Shown in pieces: positions 1-5,921 of a stretch of DNA of 7,789 bases; position 1 is the first letter of the stretch, and each line of letters opens with the position of its first letter. The stretch spans positions 1 through 7,789 of the forward strand of contig CABVAS010000071.1 in the NCBI GenBank assembly GCA_902496375.1, in the 5' to 3' direction. The notes beneath the pieces are model-generated. The model saw nothing but the letters and a program-made list of their open reading frames with translations. It was not told the origin of the DNA and made no database searches. Origin of the DNA: an uncultured Collinsella sp. GTDB lineage: Bacteria; Actinomycetota; Coriobacteriia; Coriobacteriales; Coriobacteriaceae. The translations under genes were made by a program, and so were the position numbers.

Positions 1-202
1 TATCGGCTGCGACGACGACGGCCTTGGCACCGGCGATCTCGCTCTTGGTGAGCTCGTTCTCGACACCGACCTGGCCATGAGTCTCGACCTTAATGGTCAG
101 ACCTCGCTCGGCAGCTGCCTTCTCCAGCGCCTCCTTCGCCATGAAGGTGTGCGCAATGCCGGTCGGGCAACCGGTCGCGGCGATGATGTCAAACTTAGCC
201 AT
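1..202 (-). CDS. PTS fructose-family transporter IIB domain (N-terminal part, cut by the window edge)
   Basis: The first 67 codons of a leftward gene are present and the rest lies outside the window. The protein begins MAKFDIIAATGCPTGIAHTF. The CPTGIAHTFMA motif is the hallmark of fructose-specific (FruA-type) PTS IIB domains, and Cys12 is the expected phospho-accepting residue that takes phosphate from IIA and passes it to the incoming sugar at IIC. The following stretch (EALEKAAAERG, then IKVETHGQVGVEN) matches the usual IIB fold. The ATG start is fixed by a strong AAGGAGG ribosome binding site about 7 bases upstream. Whether this is a stand-alone IIB or the front of a IIBC or IIABC fusion cannot be decided here. 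The divergent RpiR-type regulator next door suggests an inducible sugar operon. The substrate is not certain; fructose, mannose derivatives and related sugars are all possible in this family. Confidence 0.9.
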   Translation of the reverse strand, partial: MAKFDIIAATGCPTGIAHTFMAKEALEKAAAERGLTIKVETHGQVGVENELTKSEIAGAKAVVVAAD

Positions 203-246
203 GTGTCCCTCCTTTTTAAGTTTTGCGCCCGCAGGCGCTCCCCTAC

Positions 247-268
247 ACGCGCTTCCATGCGCGTTTTT
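247..268 (+). other. Perfect 6-bp hairpin with T tract in the PTS leader
   Basis: ACGCGC (247-252) and GCGCGT (259-264) are perfect complements around a TTCCAT loop. On the plus strand the stem is followed by TTTTT, giving a short terminator-like shape. It points away from the PTS gene and toward the regulator, with no plus-strand gene upstream in view. In the PTS transcript (minus strand) it would simply be a leader hairpin about 45 bases before the start codon. Its role is unknown. Confidence 0.4.
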
Positions 269-278
269 CCACACTTGA

Positions 279-307
279 AAGATACCAACCTACCGTCCGC
301 GTGAGAA
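279..307 (-). promoter_or_regulatory. Candidate sigma-70-type promoter for the PTS gene
   Basis: Read on the minus strand, TTCTCA (302-307, 4 of 6 matches to TTGACA) is followed after exactly 17 bases by TATCTT (279-284). The bases TGG directly before the -10 give an extended -10 motif. Transcription would begin near 272 and leave a leader of about 70 bases that carries two hairpins before the AAGGAGG site. The assignment comes from sequence match and spacing only. Confidence 0.4.
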
Positions 308-329
308 GAGACAAGGCGCAATTCTCCGG

Positions 330-358
330 TGAAAAGTTCTTTCATAACCGTAAACGGT
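330..358. promoter_or_regulatory. Two adjacent inverted repeats, candidate operator
   Basis: TGAAA-AGTTC-TTTCA (330-344) and ACCGT-AA-ACGGT (347-358) lie three bases apart, each with perfect 5-bp arms. Relative to the candidate PTS start site near 272 they are centred around -65 and -80, upstream of the -35 box. That position would suit an activator more than a simple repressor. RpiR-family proteins bind as dimers or tetramers to such symmetric sites; that this one binds here is inferred from position. Confidence 0.35.
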
Positions 359-420
359 AAGTGAAAGTTTACCATCAACACTTGAAACGGCAAGGTGTAT
401 CTTGTAATTGAAAATGCCCG

Positions 421-426
421 TATACT
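421..426 (+). promoter_or_regulatory. Possible -10 element for the RpiR regulator gene
   Basis: TATACT differs from the TATAAT consensus by one base and lies 47 bases before the chosen start codon. No good -35 box is found 16 to 18 bases upstream; TTGTAA at 402 is too close at 13 bases. If real, transcription would begin near 433 and exclude the two upstream in-frame start codons. Confidence 0.3.
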
Positions 427-462
427 ATGGCATGAAAAACGAGTCCGATTTTCATGCCAACC

Positions 463-467
463 AGGAG
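463..467 (+). promoter_or_regulatory. Ribosome binding site deciding the RpiR start
   Basis: AGGAG six bases before ATG 474. It favours this start over the in-frame codons at 408 and 432, neither of which has a purine-rich site in front. Confidence 0.7.
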
Positions 468-473
468 CCATCC

Positions 474-1331
474 ATGACCGATAGCAGCAAGAGCGCGCTC
501 TCCCTTATTAGCACGCACAAAGGGTACAGCGATTCCGAGCAGCGCATTGTCGACTATATATTGGAGCACCAGTCCGAGGCGCCGCGCCTGACGGCCGCCC
601 AGCTCTCGCGCGCCGCTGCCACGTCCGAGGCGACGGTTTCGCGCTTTTGCCGCAAGCTGGGCTTTGGCAGCTTCCGCAGCTTTCAGTTTTCGTTGGCGCG
701 CGACTTGGAGAGTCAGCGCAACGAGGGCCTGACCGACGAGGTCTCGCTCGACAACATGGAGCAGAGCCTTAAAAATATCCTCGCCGCCAAGGTGAGTGAG
801 CTTAATGCGACCATCGACGGCATTGATCACGACACGTTGGCCGCAGTTGTGCACGCGCTTAAGAATGCCGGCGTTATTGAGTTCGCCGCCGTGGGCAATA
901 CGAACGCGGTCGCGCTCGATGCGACATTTAAGTTTTCACAGCTGGGCCTGCGCTGCATGGCGAGCACCATCAGCGAGACATCAATCGGCTTTGCGCTCAC
1001 GTTGCGCCCCGGCGACGTTATCGTGCTGATCTCGAACTCTGGCAAGTCGCGCCGACTGAATCGCATGGCAAAAGCGGCTCGCGACTGCGGCGCCACTGTA
1101 GTCGTCATCAGCAGCGACAGCAAGTCTCCACTTGCGCGCCTAGCCGACTACACCTTTAATACCGTCAATCACGAGGCACTGCTGACAACGGGCGACTTCG
1201 CATTCTCCAAGATGAGCGCCACGATGATCATAGAGGTCATCTACAACTTCCTGCTGCCCGAAATCGAGGACGCCCGAGAGCACATCAGCTACTATGAGGA
1301 GCTCATCCAACCGGATAAGGTCGTGGAGTAA
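474..1331 (+). CDS. MurR/RpiR family transcriptional regulator (HTH plus SIS domain)
   Basis: A 285-residue DNA-binding regulator of sugar metabolism. Residues about 1-77 form the RpiR-type helix-turn-helix domain: the DSEQRIVDYILEH segment is followed by AAQLSRAAATSEATVSRFCR and KLGFGSFRSFQ, the family's recognition region. A SIS (sugar isomerase) domain spans about residues 105-245, with AVGNTNAVALDATFKFSQLG at 139-158 and the phosphosugar-binding loop ISNSGKSRR at 186-194. Such proteins sense a phosphorylated sugar and activate or repress the neighbouring operon; here that is the divergent PTS gene. I chose ATG 474 because AGGAG lies six bases before it and the protein then starts at the usual distance from the HTH. 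In-frame starts at 408 and 432 lack a ribosome site. The effector cannot be told from sequence. The gene converges on recN. Confidence 0.93.
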   Translation: MTDSSKSALSLISTHKGYSDSEQRIVDYILEHQSEAPRLTAAQLSRAAATSEATVSRFCRKLGFGSFRSFQFSLARDLESQRNEGLTDEVSLDNMEQSLKNILAAKVSELNATIDGIDHDTLAAVVHALKNAGVIEFAAVGNTNAVALDATFKFSQLGLRCMASTISETSIGFALTLRPGDVIVLISNSGKSRRLNRMAKAARDCGATVVVISSDSKSPLARLADYTFNTVNHEALLTTGDFAFSKMSATMIIEVIYNFLLPEIEDAREHISYYEELIQPDKVVE

Positions 1332-1339
1332 AACGCGTA

Positions 1340-1372
1340 GTGGGACAAAAATTTCAGTCTATTTTGTCCCAC
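1340..1372. terminator. Perfect 11-bp inverted repeat between convergent genes, probable bidirectional terminator
   Basis: GTGGGACAAAA (1340-1350) and TTTTGTCCCAC (1362-1372) are exact complements around an 11-base loop. The element sits eight bases after the regulator stop and 18 bases beyond the recN stop, where a shared terminator would be expected. It is not a textbook intrinsic terminator: the GC-rich part is at the base of the stem, the A and T runs are inside the stem, and no T tract follows directly on the plus strand. On the minus strand a short TTTT run follows six bases later. Confidence 0.6.
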
Positions 1373-1390
1373 CAACACCGCTGATACGAC

Positions 1391-3019
1391 CTAACCTCGA
1401 GCTTCTTCGAGCATCTGCTTTGCGTGGGCCAAGCTTGCCTCGGACTGATCGCCGCTCAGCATGCGGGCGATCTCGGCGATACGCGCTTCGCCGGTTACCT
1501 CGTCCAAATGCGTTTGGGGAACATCGCCCGGTTCCTTGCTGACAACATAAAGCTTGTCAGCCATGACGGCGACCTGTGCCAAGTGGGTTACGACAATCAC
1601 CTGATGCGTAGCGGCGAGATCTGCCAGCACGCCCGCGAGTGCACGCGCCGTGGAGCCACCGACACCGGCATCGACCTCGTCAAACACCAGCGTATCGACA
1701 CCGTCCGCGTTACCGAGGACAACCTTGCTTGCCAGCATGACGCGGCTGAGCTCGCCGCCCGATGCAATGCGGCGCAGGGGACGTGGAGTCAAACCGGCAC
1801 CGCTGCGGTATAGCAGCTCGTAGCTCGAAGGACCAACGGGCGTCCACTCAGCACGGGGAAGATCGCGCGACTCCCAGACGAGCTCGGCACTACCCATCTC
1901 CAAGCGCGCCATCTGGCGGCCAACCTCGTGGCAGAAGCGCGGGGCCGCCGTATTGCGAGCGCGCTTAAGTGCCTTGGCAGCGGTAAACAACTCGCGCTCA
2001 GCGCTCCCGAGTGCCTCACGCGCCTTTTTGATCTGCTCATCGCCATCATCGACCAGGGACAGCAGCTCTTGCGAGCGATCGCGCATGGCAAAAACATCGT
2101 CCATGGTGGGACCCCACTGACGCAACAGGCCCTTGAGGTCGGAATACCGCTCACGCATGCGAGCGAGCTCGCGCGGGTCGAAGGCGACGCCATCACGATA
2201 GGCACGAAGCTCGTTCGCGCAATCCTCAAGGGAGATGCAGGCATCCGAAAGCGCATCGGCAATGTCGCCCAGTTTGCGATCGACGGTAGCCATACGGGAA
2301 AGCTCTGCCACGGCGCTGTTCACGGCATCGAGCGCTCCCCCTTCGGAGGCAAGCGATGCATGGGCATCGTTAGCCGTGGCAACCAGTACCTCGGCATGTT
2401 CGGAGCGCGGCAGCAGTTCCTCGAGTTCCTCATACTCGCCCGGCTTGGGGTCGACCTCGCCGATGCGCTCGAGGGCAAAGCGCGCCTCCTCGACGCGACT
2501 CCCCTGCGCACGCGAGGCCTCTTCGACACGACGAACCTCCTTGGCGGCAGCACGCGATGCCTTAAAGCAGGCGCGGTACGCATCCAGCGCCTCGAGCGCA
2601 GAGCGTCCCGCCCAGGCATCGACCATCGCAACGTGATGCGCCGGGTCGAGCAAGCGCTGATGCTCGTGTTGGCCGCACAGATCCATCATCACGCCGACGC
2701 GCTCCGAAAGCTCGCGCACACTGGCGATGCGACCGTCAATCTTCACGCGGCTGCGGCCCTCGGCAGAAAGGCTGCGCTGCACGGTGAAACCCTCCGTGTC
2801 GTGAGGACCGTCGAACAGCCGCGCCTCGACGCTCGCCAGCGCCTCGCCCTCGCGCACCGTCGACGAATCCGCGCGCTCGCCCAAAATAAGCTTGAGGGCC
2901 GAGAGCAGCGCGGTCTTGCCGGCGCCGGTCTCGCCGGTCAGGACAGTCAGGCCGGCACTCGGCAGCAGCGTCGCCTCGCGAATGAGCGCAATGTTGGAAA
3001 CCTGCAGCTCATCGATCAT
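1391..3019 (-). CDS. recN: DNA repair protein RecN
   Basis: RecN is an SMC-like ATPase that acts early in recombinational repair of double-strand breaks. The protein has 542 residues, close to the usual 550-570. The N-terminal ATPase half has Walker A GETGAGKT at 29-36 and the conserved CGQHEHQ at 115-121. The middle (about 150-360) is charged and helical, as expected of the coiled-coil arms. The C-terminal half has the ABC signature ASGGELSR at 419-426, Walker B TLVFDEVDAGVGG at 443-455 and the H-loop VTHL at 477-480. All ATPase motifs are intact. The ATG start lies inside the 3' end of nadK, so the two genes overlap by 11 bases, with GGAG six bases before the start. It is the last gene of the operon and ends TAG. 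The regulator argR, often found between nadK and recN in Gram-positive bacteria, is absent. Confidence 0.97.
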   Translation of the reverse strand: MIDELQVSNIALIREATLLPSAGLTVLTGETGAGKTALLSALKLILGERADSSTVREGEALASVEARLFDGPHDTEGFTVQRSLSAEGRSRVKIDGRIASVRELSERVGVMMDLCGQHEHQRLLDPAHHVAMVDAWAGRSALEALDAYRACFKASRAAAKEVRRVEEASRAQGSRVEEARFALERIGEVDPKPGEYEELEELLPRSEHAEVLVATANDAHASLASEGGALDAVNSAVAELSRMATVDRKLGDIADALSDACISLEDCANELRAYRDGVAFDPRELARMRERYSDLKGLLRQWGPTMDDVFAMRDRSQELLSLVDDGDEQIKKAREALGSAERELFTAAKALKRARNTAAPRFCHEVGRQMARLEMGSAELVWESRDLPRAEWTPVGPSSYELLYRSGAGLTPRPLRRIASGGELSRVMLASKVVLGNADGVDTLVFDEVDAGVGGSTARALAGVLADLAATHQVIVVTHLAQVAVMADKLYVVSKEPGDVPQTHLDEVTGEARIAEIARMLSGDQSEASLAHAKQMLEEARG

Positions 3020-3869
3020 GACGGACTCCGTAGAATACGCGGCTCACCGAGTTATAGAAGCTCTCGGGGCCGTAATCCAGCAGCAACACATCTCCGGGCC
3101 CGCGACGCACAGCCACGCTCTCGACCGTACCATCACAAGTAATAAACTGTCCGTCGATAGCGATCGCCGGAACGCTCGGACGATCATCAGACATAAAGAT
3201 TTCGACGACATCACTCGGCGAAGTCAAGAAGGCACGGGCCTGAATGGTGTGCGGCGCAATGGGTACGCAGACCATGCCCGTATAGTCGGGGCTCACGATG
3301 GGGCCACCGGCACTGAGCGCGTAACCCGTAGAACCAGTCGCCGTGGACACGACCACGCCGTCGCCACGCAGTCGATCGATATGGTGGCCCGACACCGTGA
3401 TGTCGAACTCGACCATATCGGACAGCGGACCGCGGGTAAGCGCCATGTCGTTGAGGGCGAAGGTGCGCACGACATCCTTCGTACCGTCTTCGCGCACGGA
3501 CACGATATCCGCGGCGATGGTAGCGCGACGGCTCACATGCAGCTCGCCGGACAGGGCGTCGCTCACGACCTGCAGAATGTCACGCTCCTCGGGACTCGCA
3601 GCAGTTAAAAAGCCCAGGTGACCATAGGAAAGACCGAGGATAGGAATCTCGCGATGGTTGAGGATGCGGGCAGCGCGCAGCAACGTACCGTCGCCGCCGA
3701 GCGTAATGACCAGATCGGAGCCGTCGATATCAGGCGTGCTTTGAATCTTCGATCGCTGGTCGGCAGCCCATGCGACCTCATAGCCCTGACGCGAAAGCCA
3801 AAGCTCGAGCATCAGGCCGCTCTCGACCGCCTCTTGCTTATAGTAATTGGGAACCAGAAAGACCTTCAT
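3009..3869 (-). CDS. nadK: NAD kinase (ATP/polyphosphate-NAD kinase)
   Basis: Phosphorylates NAD to NADP, the only route to NADP in bacteria; cytoplasmic. The 286 residues match the family's length. The signature GGDGT is at 58-62 within DLVITLGGDGTLLRAAR. The glycine-rich second motif GDGVVVSTATGSTGYALSAG follows at 169-188, then GGPIVSP, and the conserved Asp-Gly of AIDGQ is at 239-240. The substrate-binding Asn-Glu pair of most family members reads Asn140-Asp141 here (ALNDMAL), a conservative change. The ATG start overlaps the tlyA stop as ATGA, and no strong ribosome site precedes it, so translation probably depends on coupling to tlyA. The 3' end overlaps recN by 11 bases. Adjacency of tlyA, nadK and recN is common in Gram-positive bacteria. 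Confidence 0.96.
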   Translation of the reverse strand: MKVFLVPNYYKQEAVESGLMLELWLSRQGYEVAWAADQRSKIQSTPDIDGSDLVITLGGDGTLLRAARILNHREIPILGLSYGHLGFLTAASPEERDILQVVSDALSGELHVSRRATIAADIVSVREDGTKDVVRTFALNDMALTRGPLSDMVEFDITVSGHHIDRLRGDGVVVSTATGSTGYALSAGGPIVSPDYTGMVCVPIAPHTIQARAFLTSPSDVVEIFMSDDRPSVPAIAIDGQFITCDGTVESVAVRRGPGDVLLLDYGPESFYNSVSRVFYGVRHDR

Positions 3870-4678
3870 AGCGTTGCAGCTTTCTCGCTCAAAACCGATA
3901 CCTGGGATTGCAGCTCATCGTCGGCGCGCTCCCCGGGGGCAAATCTCGTGCCGTACAGGAAAAACTCGACGTTGCCCTTGGCGCCATGGATGGGCGACAC
4001 GCACACATCGAGCGGGAACAGGCCCTTGGCGGCAAAGAGCTCAATCGCCGCCACGAGCGCATCGCGGCGGACGGCGGGGTCGGTCACGATGCCGCCCTCG
4101 CCCACCAGCGCAGCCGGCGCCTCAAACTGGGGCTTTACGAGCGTGCAAAACGAACCGGAAGGCTTCAGGCACGCCAGCACGGCGTCGATGATATTCGCGA
4201 TACTCGTAAAAGATACATCGCACACGGCCAGGTCGATAGCGCCGCCGTAGCCGAGCTCGGGCAGCTGCGTCACGTTGGTGCGCTCATGGAGCGTCACACG
4301 CTCGTCTTGGCGCAGCGACCAATCAAACTGGGCGCGGCCCACATCGACCGAAACAACTGTGGCGGCACCACGCTTGAGCAGGCAATCGGTAAAGCCACCC
4401 GTAGAACAGCCCACATCGAGGCAAGCAAGATCTGTCGGATCAATCCCAAACGCATCGAGTGCACCCTCGAGCTTGAGCCCGCCGCGTCCCACGTAGGGAA
4501 TACGACCCTTCACGTGCAGGTGCAAGCCGGGCGTCACTTTAAGGCCCGGCGAGGTCAAACGCTCGCCGCCGCTCGAGACCAAGCCGGCCATAAGAGTGCG
4601 AAGGGCATCCGCGCGATCGGCGCAGATGCCCTGTGAAATCAGTTCGTCATCAAGACGCACGCGTTTCATGAATGCCAT
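3866..4678 (-). CDS. tlyA: TlyA family rRNA 2'-O-methyltransferase (FtsJ-like fold)
   Basis: TlyA enzymes methylate ribose 2'-OH groups of rRNA: 23S C1920, and in the longer type also 16S C1409. Their loss is linked to capreomycin resistance in mycobacteria. The 270-residue protein has an N-terminal S4 RNA-binding domain (about 5-60; RVRLDDELISQGICADRADA) followed by an FtsJ/RrmJ-like methyltransferase. SAM motif I is LDVGCSTGGFTD at 87-98. The K-D-K-E set known for this fold is visible as Lys69 (GRGGLK), Asp154 (CDVSF), Lys182 (VKPQFE) and Glu238 (NVEFF). Hemolysin annotations of this family are historical. The start is taken at ATG 4678, whose A overlaps the xseB TGA stop; ATG 4669 is an alternative three codons in. 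Neither has a clear ribosome site, which favours coupling with xseB. The 3' end overlaps nadK by four bases. Confidence 0.94.
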   Translation of the reverse strand: MAFMKRVRLDDELISQGICADRADALRTLMAGLVSSGGERLTSPGLKVTPGLHLHVKGRIPYVGRGGLKLEGALDAFGIDPTDLACLDVGCSTGGFTDCLLKRGAATVVSVDVGRAQFDWSLRQDERVTLHERTNVTQLPELGYGGAIDLAVCDVSFTSIANIIDAVLACLKPSGSFCTLVKPQFEAPAALVGEGGIVTDPAVRRDALVAAIELFAAKGLFPLDVCVSPIHGAKGNVEFFLYGTRFAPGERADDELQSQVSVLSEKAATL

Positions 4679-4944
4679 CAACCATTCGTATCAGGAGACG
4701 CGGCCTGGCTATCCTTGGATTCGTTTGCCGCATCCTCATCGTATTCCTGCTCGAGCTTATCGGCCTCGCGAGGCGTCAGCTCAAACTTATCGACCATATC
4801 GACCGCACGGGAGCCCAGCTCGATCGCCTCGTCGAACAGATCGAGCGAACGCTCCAGGGACGTATCCTTGGAGCGAACGGTCGCGATAATCTGATCCAAG
4901 CGGTCCGAGATCTCGTCGAAGTTGCGGACGGAACCCTCTGGCAT
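4678..4944 (-). CDS. xseB: Exodeoxyribonuclease VII small subunit
   Basis: XseB joins several copies to one XseA to form exonuclease VII, which degrades single-stranded DNA. The 88 residues fit the family. Residues 9-60 carry the typical two-helix pattern: FDEISDRLDQIIATVRSKD, then SLERSLDLFDEAIELGSRAV, then a shorter helix ending KFELTPREADKLEQ. The last 25 or so residues form a low-complexity acidic tail (EYDEDAANESKDS). GAGGAG inside the nusB 3' end serves as ribosome site for ATG 4944, two bases after the nusB stop. The stop shares one base with the tlyA start. The catalytic large subunit gene xseA, usually directly upstream, is not in this cluster and is presumably elsewhere in the genome. 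Confidence 0.93.
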   Translation of the reverse strand: MPEGSVRNFDEISDRLDQIIATVRSKDTSLERSLDLFDEAIELGSRAVDMVDKFELTPREADKLEQEYDEDAANESKDSQAASPDTNG

Positions 4945-4946
4945 GG

Positions 4947-5531
4947 CTACTCCTCGACGGAGTCGACAACAGCCTCGGCGGCGTCCGCATCCTCGGCCAG
5001 CACGCCAGCCTCAGCCTGGGCAACCGCAACCTTGGCGGCAGCCTCGGCAGCCTGTGCCTCCTCGCGAGCGCGATCTTCGGCCAGCAGCTCTTGGTACAGG
5101 TCCTCGCCCGGCAGCTCCTCGCTGCGAGCGATCTTGCCCAGCACGCCGTTGACGAACGAAGCGGACTGGTCGGTGCCATAGGCCTTGGCAAGCTCGACGG
5201 CCTCGTTGATAACGATGGCGTCCGAGACCTCCTCGTCGGTGAGGAAGCGCATCTCATAGACGGCGATGCGCAGCAGATTGCGGTCGGCACCGGGCATGCG
5301 CATAAGATCCCAGTTCTTGGCGACGGAGCGCAGGGCGCAGTCGATGCGGTCGATATGCTCGTAGGCACCGCGGCACAGCTCCAGCGCATAGGAGTCGAGG
5401 GGACCCTTCGAGATCAGGAAATCGCCCTCGAGGACGCGCTCGAGCGGGCTGTCCGTGGCCTCGGCCTGGAACAGCAGCTGCAGCGCCTGACTGCGGGCAA
5501 GCGTGCGCCCGCGATAAACCTTAAGGCTCAA
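4947..5531 (-). CDS. nusB: Transcription antitermination factor NusB
   Basis: NusB binds boxA RNA with NusE (ribosomal protein S10) and supports antitermination of rRNA operons. The core is residues 1-137: RGRTLARSQALQLLFQAE at 7-24, DRNLLRIAVYEM at 83-94, and the C-terminal signature VINEAVELAKAYGTDQSASF at 107-126, followed by VNGVLGKIA. With 194 residues it is about 50 longer than usual. The excess is an Ala/Glu/Asp-rich tail (about 138-194) that looks disordered or helical and is not part of the known fold. The start is TTG at 5531: AAGGAG lies six bases before it, and no in-frame ATG occurs before residue 77, well inside the conserved core. The ribosome site overlaps the TAA of the preceding gene, so translation is probably coupled. 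Confidence 0.95.
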   Translation of the reverse strand: MSLKVYRGRTLARSQALQLLFQAEATDSPLERVLEGDFLISKGPLDSYALELCRGAYEHIDRIDCALRSVAKNWDLMRMPGADRNLLRIAVYEMRFLTDEEVSDAIVINEAVELAKAYGTDQSASFVNGVLGKIARSEELPGEDLYQELLAEDRAREEAQAAEAAAKVAVAQAEAGVLAEDADAAEAVVDSVEE

Positions 5532-5548
5532 AGGTTACTCCTTGGGGA
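5531..5548 (-). promoter_or_regulatory. Ribosome binding site that fixes the TTG start of nusB
   Basis: On the minus strand, AAGGAG immediately precedes the TAA of the Asp23-family gene, followed by a six-base gap and then TTG (5531-5529). The strong site at ideal spacing, with conserved NusB sequence beginning within seven residues, makes TTG the start. Confidence 0.75.
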
Positions 5549-5897
5549 AAACGAGACCGTCGATGCAAACGTCAACGCGCTCGACCTCGACGCCCACCTG
5601 GGCGTCGATGGCGGCGACCACGGCGGCGCGAACGGCCTCGGCGAGTTTCTTGAACGGATAGCCAAAGAACACCACGACGCGCACGGTAAGCGCGAGCTTG
5701 TCGCCGATGACCTCGGCCTCGACCGCCGGCTCGGAAGCCGGGGCCTTGGACGAAAGCATCATGGAGACAAGGTTGGTGGCAAGGTCCTTGACGCCCACGG
5801 AGGCGATGCCCTCGACATCCGTGACGGCGCGCGAGACGATGGCGGTCAGAACATCGGGCGAAATGCCGATGCCGTCAATCTTGATTTCCTGGGGCAT
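5535..5897 (-). CDS. Asp23/Gls24 family envelope stress response protein
   Basis: A 120-residue cytoplasmic protein of the alkaline-shock (DUF322) family. In staphylococci Asp23 is anchored under the membrane and linked to cell-wall stress; in many Gram-positive bacteria a short homologue sits just before nusB, as here. The recognisable parts are the N-terminal GISPDVLTAIVSRAVTDVEG (11-30) with IASVG after it, and the C-terminal alternating pattern LALTVRVVVFFGYPFKKLAE (68-87), with VEVERVDVCIDGLVF at 103-117. A short Ala/Pro/Glu linker (51-62) separates them. No signal peptide or membrane segment is seen. ATG 5897 has AGGAGG five bases upstream. It lies 24 bases after efp and 3 bases before nusB. 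The exact job of these nusB-linked forms is not established. Confidence 0.92.
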   Translation of the reverse strand: MPQEIKIDGIGISPDVLTAIVSRAVTDVEGIASVGVKDLATNLVSMMLSSKAPASEPAVEAEVIGDKLALTVRVVVFFGYPFKKLAEAVRAAVVAAIDAQVGVEVERVDVCIDGLVFPKE

Positions 5898-5921
5898 GAG
5901 TCCTCCTAGAAGAGTTGGTTG

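Larger units (their letters stand above)
203..473. promoter_or_regulatory. Divergent intergenic control region between PTS gene and RpiR regulator
   Basis: This 271-base spacer has no supported gene. It contains TGAAA-N5-TTTCA (330-344), the near-perfect palindrome ACCGT-AA-ACGGT (347-358), GGTAA-N8-TTACC (356-373) and two exact copies of ACACTTGAAA (271-280 and 378-387). It also contains two GC-rich hairpins in the PTS leader (225-238 and 247-264). Several symmetric sites packed between divergent genes are what one expects of operators for a dimeric regulator, here plausibly the RpiR-type protein encoded at 474. Which repeat is the actual operator is inference. Confidence 0.55.

Noticed and set aside
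408..473. Upstream in-frame starts for the RpiR regulator at 408 (TTG) and 432 (ATG)
   Set aside because: Neither has a ribosome binding site, 408 lies upstream of the possible TATACT -10 box, and the added residues do not resemble the family N-terminus. ATG 474 has AGGAG at ideal spacing.
375..854. A 159-residue minus-strand frame opposite the start of the RpiR regulator
   Set aside because: The regulator on the plus strand is clearly real; this frame runs across its promoter region and shows no domain.
1928..3142. A 404-residue open frame on the plus strand, antisense to recN and the end of nadK
   Set aside because: The opposite strand encodes a complete RecN with all ATPase motifs. The plus-strand product has a biased Arg/Ala/His/Leu composition, no recognisable domain and no ribosome site. 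Long antisense frames are expected in GC-rich genes.
5091..5909. A 272-residue open frame on the plus strand, opposite nusB and the Asp23-family gene
   Set aside because: Mirror of two well-supported genes, with low-complexity Asp/Gly/Val/Leu composition and no family resemblance.
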